Below are positions 18,736 to 28,379 of a stretch of 64,000 nt of DNA, piece by piece. The DNA lies in NCBI RefSeq assembly GCF_040869045.1, contig NC_090322.1, positions 278,778,662-278,842,661 of the forward strand, read 5' to 3'. Position numbers and translations under genes: made by a program. How positions within the stretch are numbered: the stretch's first letter is position 1; every line of letters starts with the position of its first letter. The DNA is from Eurosta solidaginis. Lineage: Eukaryota; Arthropoda; Insecta; Diptera; Tephritidae. A model generated the notes under the pieces. It had not been told where the DNA came from, did not search any database, and worked only from the letters and a program-made list of their open reading frames with translations.

Positions 18736-19043
18736 GCTGACATAAGGCGGGACAGGGCACAGACACCACATACTAACGGGATACGGCCGGACCGTTAAGG
18801 CCCGCCACCACAGTCGAGGATACCGCAAGATAATCTAAGTGAATTTGCAATAGTATACAAACAAGTTTTATTTAATATTATACTATCTAAGCAGTCAATG
18901 AATAAAGTGAAGTATTCTATTAAATCGATTTGCAAGGTGCCCCTTCAATACAAATTTATTGTAAACTAACCACGGACACGGCGAGTATACCCCAGCACTT
19001 ATTAAAGAGGCAACGGTGCCATGGAAAAGCTTCGTTACAACAT

Positions 19044-19387
19044 ACAGACAAAAGAGTGAACATTTTAAGTATTTATATTTTTACCGGCAGACGCAGCAGT
19101 ACCAGTCCCTAAGGTCGGGTTTAGATCTGAGGCCTCCCTCCGCCAGATTTGGAGGCTATAACCCCGGATCTTTACGAAATGGCCGAAACGTCGAACAAAC
19201 CTTTTCATAAATATTATTACTTTTAAATAGAAAAATCAAATTTTTTAAAGTAAATACGCCGGCGCTGCCGATAAAATGATCGCCCCAAACCTCTAGTAAA
19301 TTGCGGTTTGTATATATATATATATATTTTTTTTATCACTGGAGGTAAACAGCTCAAGAAAAGTTCTTTGAAATATTTATGGACCTC
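19044..19387. other. Unassigned DNA after the Gypsy element
   Basis: The short GC-richer block at about 19085-19190 has no family I recognise. A TA run lies at 19310-19327. No gene is supported. Confidence 0.5.
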
Positions 19388-19735
19388 TACGCGTTGGCGA
19401 TGGCGAGTACCGAAGAAGATTTAACGATGAGATGTACGAGCTATACGGAGACATCAACATAGTCCAGCGAATTAAAACGCAGCGGCTGCGCTGGCTAGGC
19501 CATGTTATGCGAATGAAAGATGACGCTCCGGCCAAGAAAGTGTTCCTATCGGACCCCGCCTATGGAAGCAGAGGTAGAGGGCGGCCCCACTCCGTTGGAA
19601 AGACCAGGTGGAAAACGATTTAAACTCCCTTGGTGTGACCAAATGGCGCCGGTTGGCAGAGAGAAGGAGCGACTGGCGCGCCTTGTTGGACGGCCATAAC
19701 CGTTTAAGCAGTTAAGCGCCAATTAAGTAAGTAAA
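19388..19735 (+). pseudogene. RTE-type LINE C-terminal tail
   Basis: The frame contains RVGDGEYRRRFNDEMYELYG, IVQRIKTQRLRWLGHVMRM and APAKKVFLSDP. The block RLRWLGHVxRM..DAPAxxVF is the hallmark of the C-terminus of RTE-type non-LTR retrotransposons. A frameshift near 19590 moves the tail to another frame, where GVTKWRRLAERRSDWRALL continues to a stop at about 19714. It is followed directly by a short AAGTAAGTAA-type 3' end. The 5' truncation (no RT palm) is normal for such LINE copies. Confidence 0.8.
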
Positions 19736-21695
19736 CAGCTCAAATTAAACTTAAGACAATAATGTCGCATAATCTAAAGGTGTAAGCAATGGCTGGATAG
19801 AATTGGTATAGAGAGAAACATACATCTTGGGTCCCCGCCCATATTCCACAAGATGGAAATAAAAAAGCCTATGAGCTAGGCAAATAGAGCGCGGTTTTCA
19901 AAGCTTGTGCCGCAGACATGGTGAGATAAAAATAAGGCAAGTATTGTACATGATCGGCTAAGAAGGAATGTGGCTGAAGATCAGCACTACCTTAAACTAA
20001 CGTTACTCCGACTAACGATACTGCCTTTTCACGACACATACTTTTAAGCTAGAAAGTACGGGTTGCAGGGGAAACGTGAAAGCACACTCTGTGTTCATAT
20101 TTTGCGCTCGCCAGACTAAGATTCCAGGTATCAGGAATGGCACAGCTATCAAATCTAGATGCAGCAAGTATGATAGGTCCTAAAAAGCTTCTAGTATTTT
20201 CCAAGAGTCCGAATTATTTTATAATACCAGTCGCAAACTTCTGGTAATACTATGGACAGATTCATTTTGTGTGAGATCGTCACGGACAACATATACAAGT
20301 TTATTAAACTAAAGTTTGATTCCCCCGCGCATGAATCATCGCAACCAATTTTGCATGAGAGTTAAATATTTATTTTACAAACAAAATTGCCTTGCAGTTA
20401 TTTAGAGGACAAACGAACTTTCCACAAATGATTATATGATTACATACATACATACATAAGAGAATAGGATGCCTCACAGTTTTTTGTTCAAAAAGAAATA
20501 ATACAATATATTTTCACAACTTTTATGAGTCCCATCACAGCAAGTTCAATTAAAAAATATTGAGGAAATGGTGTAAATCAAGATTGCTGTTGCTATGTTG
20601 TCCTAAGAAATTCCTTCTTTCTGAGCTTTTTATAGCCAGTGTGGATAACGGTAGTACCTACGATATGGAAAAAATGTATCTAGATAGATAAAGACTTCCT
20701 TATACCACAATTATCCGAAAAAGATGTTGATTAGGCCATGCCAGTCTAGTCGTCCGTTAACACGATAACTTACGCAAAATTGAGATATCTTTACGAAATT
20801 TTATTTACTGGGTTATTAGGGCCCAGAACTATGTATAATATCGTATCGTACTATAACCAAAAATGCGGTAATTTCTTACTAAAGGCTAATAAATAGATGA
20901 AACCTGATATCGCACACCTAGATCAAAACAGCGATCAACTCAAAAAATTGCAATTGGAAGATGGGCATGGCAACGGCAAGACACCCTCTTGGATATTATA
21001 TGTACTTCTTGTGAAAATTTACATAATCGGTTGGCGTCCACTTAAAAATCACTGAATTAAAATGAAAAAAATGCGATAATTCATTGCTAAATACCGATAA
21101 AGTAAAAACTTAATATATAAGTTTACTTAAAGTCAACAAATAAAATTTTTGAAAAATTTTATATTGGGCGTGGCACTGCCAACATTTACTTAAAAGTTCG
21201 CATGAAGGTTATATATTCCATGTTTGTATGTTTAATGGTGTGTTCAATTTTAGTCAAGATTTTTAAGAATTAATGAGCTTAACATTTCAACCCAGTACAG
21301 ATTAAAAAATTGAGATATCAGCAAATTTAGCACATGTGCTTATCCGAACTCAAAGTATATTTGTAATTGAAATCAGACAATAACCACGTCTACTCTCTGG
21401 GTATCGTAAATGGAAAACATGTGGCAATGCATTTACAAATACATATATGTAGGTCAAGTGAGGAAACTTGATAAGTTGATTAACTTTATAATGCAAATAG
21501 AATTTTAGCTAAATTATGGAAAATTGGCGTGGTACCGCCCTATTCAGTTTGCAATCTACGGAGAATTCGTTAGCGACCATGCCCACTTTGTTTAAAAAAA
21601 TTTTTTTTAAGTTTAAATGATCATGAAATTGGCAATATGTATTTTCCACCATTATAGACATGTTGGCATAAAAATTACAAAAATTAAATGTAAGT
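19736..21695. other. AT-rich dispersed-repeat-like DNA, no gene
   Basis: No coding region is supported. ACAT microsatellite at about 20440-20460. Phrases such as GGCCATGCCAGTCTAGTCGTC (about 20733) and GGCGTGGCACTGCC / GGCGTGGTACCGCC (about 21168 and 21528) recur in a form I associate with a common fly intergenic repeat. I could not delimit copies. Confidence 0.45.
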
Positions 21696-21703
21696 GGTCC
21701 TGG

Positions 21704-23036
21704 CAGAGCTGGATTAACAAGTAGGCAGAATAGGCAGTTGCCTGTGGCCCCCGATTTTAGGGAGCCCAGGACAAATTAAAAAGACTTCTAACGTTTTCTT
21801 ATAATATTAAAATTTTAGAGAGTGAAAGAAAAATATAATCAGAACTGAAAATAAATTTTACTCAAATAAATAAAACTCAATTGACCGCATTCAAAAAGCG
21901 ACGACCGATGAACTAGACAAGGTTCCTAAAAAGGGCATTTCCAACTCATTTGACAAATTGTATGAGCGTGCAAAAGGTGTATTGAAGTGAAAGGAAAAAA
22001 AACGAATTATCTCAAAATGTACACTGGTTGTTTTTATTTTGGAAAATTTGGAACAGAGGGTGTAGAAACCTTCGTAAGCGTAAATTCAACTAGAATGATG
22101 AACGAGTGAATGATTAATGATGGATGAAAAATAAATGAATGTATTGTAACGAATTTGGGGATTTCCTGATATTTTTTATACGGATCGTTAGAACAAAAGT
22201 TCAGTGATTTCGAGGAAAAAACAAAACAATTATTACCTGGCTGGTGTAGGTTATACAGAAATTGTAAAACGTACTCGTCGTAGAAAAAACAACCTAATGA
22301 CGGAAATGCTCCAGAAGTAGAATTTTCGCCTCGCGATGATTTTAGGACAAAAGGTTTTCTCGAAATCATCGACAATCTTCACAGTGAAATCAAACGACGG
22401 GCGAAAGTATATATGGACGATTCAGAGAGATAGATTTGCATTTCTCATCAACTTTTCTCTAAGTGATGGAGACCTCCACGAAGTTATAAATAGCTTATTT
22501 CGTTTTTATTCTTGAGATTTGGAAGAATTTTTCATTGAAATGAAACAATTCCAAAGTTACGTGAACTCCAGATGCACTGATGCACAAAAAACTCATAGTC
22601 ATTTGTATAAGATTCTAATGGAAGATCAATTAGCCGATGTATTTCCTAACACAGAAATAGCACTTCGGATTTTTTAACATCACAAATTGTTCTGCCGAAC
22701 GACCCTTCTCGCAATTAAAAAGAATCAAAGCTGCTGAAAGAGCTTAAAAGCGACAAGAGCGACTCGAGATGTTAGGTACAGTTTGCATTGAGTCAGATTT
22801 ATTGAACAAAATCGATATCGATGATATAATTGATGAATTTGCCGAAAACAAATGTAGAAAACGACATGTTTAAAATGTAGATAGTAATTTTATTGATATT
22901 ATTACATAGTGACAAAAAAATGTTTATGAAAGATATAAGTTTGTATTTTTTAATCGAAAAAGAAGGCAGCGGACGTCAAAAAGGGCCCGCAAATTGATGG
23001 TTGCCTAGGGCCCCGTTGAGGGTTAATCCAGCCCTG
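21704..23036 (+). mobile_element. hAT transposon relic with 8-bp target duplication
   Basis: Terminal inverted repeats are CAGAGCTGGATTAAC at 21704 and GTTAATCCAGCCCTG ending at 23036 (14 of 15 match). The flanks are GGTCCTGG at 21696-21703 and again at 23037-23044, a perfect 8-bp target duplication diagnostic for hAT. The interior retains pieces of a transposase of the TTF/ZMYM1-like group. Confidence 0.9.
22679..22873 (+). pseudogene. hAT (ZMYM1-like) transposase C-terminal remnant
   Basis: The reading ITNCSAERPFSQLKRIK at 22679 is the hATC dimerisation motif of the ZMYM1/TTF-type transposases. After an in-frame TAA at about 22745 it continues as RQERLEMLGTVCIESDLL and IDEFAENKCRK to a stop at 22871-22873. 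Further upstream (about 21880-21990 and 22370-22440) short stretches also read like this transposase but are heavily decayed. No catalytic core is intact. Confidence 0.7.
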
Positions 23037-23144
23037 GGTCCTGGTCCCTGTGGCGGCTCACGGGGTAGAACTGGGAGAAAGTCCCCCCAAAAGCAATAGA
23101 AGTTCTGTAATTCTTTGACGTAGATAACAAAAATACACCCAAAT

Positions 23145-24475
23145 AGGTTAGGTTAGGTGGAACTGGCCGGTCAATAAAGATCTCACATAGACTGAATGTG
23201 TAAATAGTGTTACCAGAATTTGTTTGACGGCCAAATGGAAGAACACGAATCTTAATTGCTGCCTCGAGATCTGGAACTCCTTGACCTGGCGAGCGCAGGA
23301 CACGAATACAGAACGTGCTTAACCGTTTCTTCCTGCAGCTCACACTTGCTGTTACTGACGAGGCCTAACTTATAAGGATGTGACGCCAAAAGGCAGTGTC
23401 CAGTCAGTATGCCCATCGCAAGCCTTAACAGTTCTCTCATCAGAGATATGAGCCAGCTTGTGAGTCTAATATCGTAGGGCTTGCACATAATATTAGCAAC
23501 ATTGCAGACTCGCGGTTTTGTGCACGCCTTTCCTGCTTGATGGATCATATGCTTTTGCTTTCTACCAAAGATTGGGGCATCTATCGTCGACACAGCGAGT
23601 GTTGCACCCTCATTTTCCAACTCATCGGCTTTTCGTTACCGTCTATCCCTTTATGACCGGGATCCCAGTAAAGATATATGGTCCGACCTGAGCGAAGTTT
23701 TTCCAATGCTTCTTTGCATTCCAGAACACTTCTTGATGAAGTACTGTGTGAGATTATTGCCTTAATCGTAGCCTGACTGCAGCTTAAGCACACTTCCTCC
23801 AGAATTTATGCTGCTTTCTTCACTGCTATAATTTCCGCCTGAAAAACGCTGCAGTAATCTGGCAGCCTGTAGGATCTACTTATTTCTGGGTCGACACAGT
23901 AACAGGCAGACCCAACCCCTTCCATTAATTTGGAACCATCCGTATACAGGTGTCTAGTATGTTCTGCCATTTCTGCACCCCGGGGCCAACCGTCCGGCTC
24001 AATTGTGGCCCTAATTTCTCTTTCGAAGCCCTGGTATTACATGGCGCTATACTACTGTGGCCATAAGGCCTTTACTCAAGCTGCCCCGAGGCCTTAAGCC
24101 TTGTTGCAGTTGCTAACGCGATGTTTTTGGCCGTTTGGTCTGCAGGCGGGATGTATAGAATGGCGTGGAATGCTGCTGTCGGCGTAGTTTTTAAGGCTCC
24201 CGTTATGCTAATCATAGATAATCTGCATACCCTCTCAAGTTTTTTTTGTATACCTACTTTTTTGTGTGGCTGTCCACCAAACAAGAACCGCATAGTAAAG
24301 TATCGGTTCGACAATTGCCGTAAATACCCAATGAGCGAGTTTGGGTGATAGGCCCCACGTGTACCGTAGCATCCTCTGGCATGCGTACAGTGCCGTGGAG
24401 GCTTTCTTCGCTCTCTCTTCCACATGGAGTATCCACGACAATTTACTATCTAGTATAACTCCTATATACTTTGTA
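23145..24475 (-). mobile_element. RNase H-bearing LINE fragment (R1/LOA/jockey-like)
   Basis: Read on the minus strand it contains the end of RT, a linker, an RNase H region and a 3' UTR that finishes in CCTAA repeats (23145-23158). The 5' end is truncated near 24475. A related fragment in the opposite orientation lies at 31850-32395. Confidence 0.7.
23240..24475 (-). pseudogene. LINE RT C-terminus and RNase H, decayed
   Basis: Starting at the 24.4 kb end the minus strand reads SWILHVEERAKKASTALYAC, LRYTWGLSPKLAHWVF and TPTAAFHAILYIPPAD. This is the post-palm region of R1/LOA-type reverse transcriptases. Lower down, ECKEALEKLRSG, LYWDPGHKGIDGNEK and IHQAGKACTK belong to RNase H (the histidine of PGHKG and Asp of GNEKADE-type motif are recognisable, the latter degraded). 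MGILTGHCLLASHPYKLGL and HVLYSCPALARS form the C-terminal zinc-like motif. Frameshifts near 24275 and 23610 and several stops break it. Enzyme activity would be lost. Confidence 0.75.
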
Positions 24476-24984
24476 CCATATTACCCAAATAACTGATTTT
24501 TCGCCATAGGAATTTCTTCCACAAAACAATAAAATATTTCTAAAACCAAAAGAAAACGTATGTAATATGCATGAAAATTTTCGTAATTATTGTAACAATT
24601 CAAATAGTAAATTGAGAAAAAAATGTCTTTGCCTATTGCAAAAAATCCCTCCCAAGTTTATCTACTGAAGAAGTTTTTTTAAGTTGTTTTTTCATATGGC
24701 ATATGGCAGCCACGACGGCTAGTGCTTAAATGTATTTTACTTATGTGTGGCGAATAAAAGTCTGGCTAAGAAGTACAGTGACATATTCTACATCACAAGC
24801 ATGCCATGGAGAATCGAATCAATATATCTTAAATATATCACAACTCAACGAACCAAGGAGGAAGAATTTAAAATTAGTACCAAAATTGGTATAGAAAAAA
24901 GAAAAAAAAATCAAATAATCTCTAAAATTCCTTAGCAACCATTTCTTTATTCCTTCATAAGATGAAAAGAACTAAACTGTATAA
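24476..24984. other. AT-rich DNA, no gene
   Basis: Nothing recognised. The short plus-strand frame at 24747-24935 is Lys/Ile-rich because of AT content. Confidence 0.5.
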
Positions 24985-25236
24985 ACATTGCTCTAGATAT
25001 ATTTTTCCTACGAATTGGAGGGGCCCTGTCCTACATGCTTTACGCCGACTGCGAACGACATTTGCAAGGCAAATGAATTTTCACCGAGAAATTTTCTATG
25101 GCAGATATATACTCGAAATCACTGTCGAGGGGCGAATCCGCTTAGAAAAAGTTTTCTAATTGTTTCTAAATTTTTGATGTTGCTTTGTCCGGGGCTTGAA
25201 CCAAGGATTTCCGGTGTGGTAGGCGGAGCACGCTAG
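24985..25236 (-). mobile_element. tRNA-derived SINE-like copy, minus strand
   Basis: On the minus strand it begins with a tRNA-like head. CTAGCGTGCTCCGCC (A-box-like) ends the segment at about 25236-25220 and TGGTTCAAGCC (B-box-like) lies at 25203-25193. The body follows and matches the plus-strand copy at 2350-2546 in reverse, including GCCTTGCAAATG and GTCGGCGTAA. A Pol III-type head plus dispersed copies in both orientations support a SINE-like family. Confidence 0.68.
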
Positions 25237-26706
25237 TATAAAGTATAAGGGAAATTGAAATTTGAAAACTGAATTTCACACTTGACCAGTAAAAACTATT
25301 ACTAAATAAATGTTTTGTTTCGAATAAACGTTTTGTTATATTAACAAACCATGATACAACTAATATTAAATGTAGTGTTTTTTTTTTTTTTTTTAATATT
25401 AATAGTTTCGTTGAGGTTTCACTTGATTGACTGGTGCCTCGTACAAACGGTTACTTTTAGTGAAAGTCATGAGTTTATGAATTTTTTAATGTTTAAACTT
25501 TGAGCTGGATTTAAAAACATTTTTGGAAAAAGCGAAGTCGATCGTCCTCAGTCCAGTAATTAATATTTCTGATTCTTGTCTAGACAAAATCATCATCGAC
25601 AATTCTATTTTGAAAAGAAAGGATGGTTGTCAATAATATCAAAACATCTTCAACGTTTTGAAGACAATGCGTGGATTTTCAAAAGATTCGAGCGGACAGT
25701 TAAATACAGTTTTAAGTTAACCTTACGAAATTGATCATATACAATTTTAATATTGTAGCTTTATAAATGACGGGAATATCCGTTATGTATTGAGTTATCA
25801 CAGAATTATATTTCATTTTGAAATACTATTTTTTTACAGTAGAAGAAGTAGTGTGCTGAATTGCACTGCAACACATTTCTTTAAATAAAATTTATTGCAA
25901 AAAAAACGTGGGATTATGATCCCTCGGACAAATTGGCTGACAGATAGATAGATGAATGGATGAGCAATGCTAATATAAACTTATTTTTCGGTTGACTTAA
26001 GTTGAGTTGACTGATTAAGTCGATAGTGGCTACCGAAAAATATGCTTTTTTTTTGCAAAGTTCCCCCCCCCCCCCCCCCCCCCCCCCTCAAAATGCCTCT
26101 TTGTTTCCGACCATGCCTGGTCCGTTCCAATCTGTTAAGCTCTTCAAAAAACCTCTAATAACAAAGTCGAATATAAAGCAACCAACCTCGAAGAGATTCG
26201 GTAAGAATAGTTTATCTTTGATAGTAAACGTTTTATAAATTCTTACGGAAGACGAGGTTTGGATATGTATAAGAATGGTATTTCAGCTTTCATGCTATTT
26301 AATGTCTGTGCCATTTCTCTTCAAATATATTCTTAATATATCTATGTGTGAGAGCACACAGCCGGGTATATAACGGTTGGTTTTCCCCGAACTTAGTCTT
26401 CTTACTTGTTTTGTTTGTTTTTACTGTCAGTAATGTTAAAGCACAGTTGCCAATTGGTCTGTGTTACATTTGTTACAAAAGTTCACATTTTGATTTCTTT
26501 GGAAAAAAACAGCATCATCAACTTAATTCATATTCATGGGCTGGGATTTGCAGATTTACTCTCACAGAAATATTTTCATGCAAGCCTCAAGTGACGGCAC
26601 GAAGGAAGATTTGGTGTTGCATAATTAAACTTTCTTACCATTTATTATCTTAGTATCTGCACAAAGAGATATCTTTTGTAATATATGTACATACTCGTAC
26701 ATACAT
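25237..26706. other. AT-rich DNA with poly-T and poly-C tracts, no gene
   Basis: No supported gene. Poly-T at about 25378-25394. Text near 26358-26412 (GCCGGGTATATAACGGTTGG, then GAACTTAGTCTTCTTACTTG) resembles the terminal phrase of a common fly dispersed repeat, family unknown to me. The frame at 26348-26653 overlaps that repeat and is not called. Confidence 0.45.
26063..26087. repeat. Poly-C tract (25 bp)
   Basis: Uninterrupted run of 25 C. Such runs are prone to sequencing and assembly length error. Confidence 0.95.
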
Positions 26707-27815
26707 TGTAACGAAGCTTTTCCTTGCCCCGGTGCTTCTGCCATGCCCAAGGTTCGCTTACAATAAATTTGTATTTCGGGGCACCTTGCAAATCGTTTTC
26801 ATATAAAATTCACTTTATTGCTTTAAGTCTATATAACTATAATAAAAAATTTAATAAAAAGAAAGATATGAATGTATTCTTCACTTCGTTTGATGCTTGC
26901 TCTAGGACTAGTGGTGGGCTAACGGGCCCTCGTGTCCCGTTAGGATCGTTTCGTTAGGATGCCTTGCTGGTCGTTACCTGGGTGTATGTAAATGTATCTC
27001 TGTGACGCCCTGCGTCGGCGTGTCTCTTTTACGGCTAGCGACTGCGCTGTCTCTGCTGCGGCTTATGTCGGTGCGTGTGCGTGAGTGTAACGCCGGTATG
27101 GTTGACGTTGTATGTTTGCGCGACTCTGATGTGGTCGACGTCGTATGCTCGTGTAATTCTGCCGTGGCCAGCGTTGTATGTTAGCGTATCTCTTCTGCGG
27201 CCAGCGTCGTATGTTAGCGTGACTCTGCTGTGGCCAACGTCGTATGTTTGCGTAGCGCTGCTGCGTCGATGCTCTGCCACGCCTTGCGTCGGCGTCTAAC
27301 TGTACTGTTGAGGCGACGCTCTGCCGCTTTGTGTCGCGGCGCGGTCGACGTCGGCGAGCGGACGTCACCTGTTCGCGTTACTGTGGGGGGAACCTTTGCC
27401 TACGCGGATGTGAACGAAGTCTCAAGCGGTGTTTGGTGGTGCAACCGACACATTCACCACTTAAATCCCCGACTCACTCCTATGAAGCGATCTCTCTTGG
27501 TGGTACAACCGACACATTCGAGGTGGGCTTCACTGGTAGCTCCGGTCACGACCACAGCTCCGTGCTAATTAACTCCTGTGCTGCTGTGTCGCTCCTTTTA
27601 TGGTTGTGTTTGGTGTTGCTAGCTCAAATGGTTGCATTTCCATGGTTACCGTGTTGCTGTTAAATGTTGCGATCGCTCGTTGTGTTGCTGAGACTTGTTG
27701 GTTTGTCGTGCTGCTAGGGCCTTTTGTGACTGGCTGTTGTGTTAATGCTGTGTTAAATATGTTTTGGGGTTGTTTCGTGTGGGCCAAATTAATGAGGTTT
27801 TATTTGGTCCTCACA
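26707..27815 (-). mobile_element. Solo LTR of the SUMO-protease-bearing Gypsy family
   Basis: On the minus strand it begins TGTGAGGACC (27815) and ends CTTCGTTACA (26707), the same termini as the element at 5224-19039. ACAT flanks both sides (26703-26706 and 27816-27819). No internal sequence lies beside it, so it is a solo LTR from LTR-LTR recombination. It is 1109 bp, uninterrupted, and gives the cleanest view of the LTR. It carries only about two 46-48 bp units plus a separate 33-bp minisatellite. Confidence 0.9.
27073..27262 (-). repeat. 33-bp minisatellite in the solo LTR
   Basis: About five to six units with plus-strand text GTCGTATGTTAGCGTGACTC then TGCTGTGGCCAAC, spaced 33 bp. The unit is absent from the 5' and 3' LTRs of the full element, which expand a different unit at the same place. 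Because 33 is a multiple of three, frames on both strands stay open; they are not genes. Confidence 0.85.
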
Positions 27816-27819
27816 ACAT

Positions 27820-28319
27820 ATACATAAATACCGGTTGTACACGGTTTGATATTTGTTACTAAATTTGCAACCTTGCACTGGTTAAAGCAATTTATAAACT
27901 ATTCTTCGAGCGGGATATTCAATGAAGCCGGAATTCCTCGTGATCCGGAAACGGGGAACTTTGGGGCGCCGGTCTTTGAAACACGCGATGTGGTTAAAAG
28001 AATTTTCCAGCTGTGCCTGTCTGTCCATTACAATTAAAACGAAATCTTCTAATGTGTATATATATATATAAATAGCCTGTCGCACAGGCCTTTATTAAAA
28101 AATAGATAAAACAAAGGATATAAGGGAAAACACTCACCTGGTTGATCGCTGGTATCCCATGGCTCTCATAATTCGGCCATCAAAGCGCTTTGACCCTTAT
28201 AACTAGAAGTGATGCGCATCCGTTTCAACCCTTCTGTAATTTCAGGCTTGTGTTCGCTTCCCAAGGCAGTCGGTTCTATGCCCGACCAAGGACTGTCATT
28301 TCAGTGTAACCCCATTTAA
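27820..28319. other. Unassigned DNA between solo LTR and LINE
   Basis: A 63-codon plus-strand frame (27846-28037) contains GIPRDPETGNFGAPVFETRD, which looks less random than its neighbours, but I recognise no family. TA run at 28050-28066. Text at 28218-28319 may be 5' UTR of the following LINE. Confidence 0.4.
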
Positions 28320-28379
28320 TTTGTTGCGTCCGTCCCACAAATTTTCATCCTCCCAGCAGCTCCTTGCAGCGGGACTGCT

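Larger units (their letters stand above)
5224..19039 (+). mobile_element. Nested Ty3/Gypsy-type LTR retrotransposon with a SUMO-protease-like third ORF
   Basis: The element starts TGTGAGGACC at 5224 and ends CTTCGTTACA at 19039. The four bases outside both ends are ACAT (5220-5223 and 19040-19043), a target-site duplication of the size Gypsy integrases make. The order is: 5' LTR, integrase C-terminus, third ORF with repeated acidic motifs and a Ulp1-like protease domain, 3' LTR. Gag, protease, RT and most of integrase are missing by internal deletion at 6789/6790. Later insertions occupy 5388-5871, 8052-~16230 and ~17008-18012. A solo LTR of the same family lies at 26707-27815. Boundaries of the outer element are well supported. 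The family name is unknown to me. Confidence 0.88.
16899..19039 (+). repeat. 3' LTR of the nested Gypsy element (interrupted)
   Basis: It begins at AGGACCAAATAAAACC (its first TG is degraded to CGA) and ends CTTCGTTACA followed by the ACAT duplication. It matches the 5' LTR and solo LTR except for a hAT relic at about 17008-18012 and an expanded minisatellite at 18075-18735. Segment 18736-19039 contains the terminal part missing from the 5' LTR. Confidence 0.85.

Noticed and set aside
22140..22175. TGTAACGAATTTGG as another LTR end
   Set aside because: Only ~12 bp match the LTR at 32434 and it lies inside the hAT relic; too short to call.
23141..23160. TTAGG as telomere
   Set aside because: Only two to three units at the 3' end of a LINE fragment; higher flies do not use TTAGG telomeres.
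26348..26653. 101-codon frame with a hydrophobic N-terminal stretch, like a secreted protein
   Set aside because: The start lies in dispersed-repeat-like text, and no family or splice context supports a gene.
27002..27663. Frames across the solo LTR
   Set aside because: They come from the 33-bp repeat (a multiple of three) and LTR sequence already explained.
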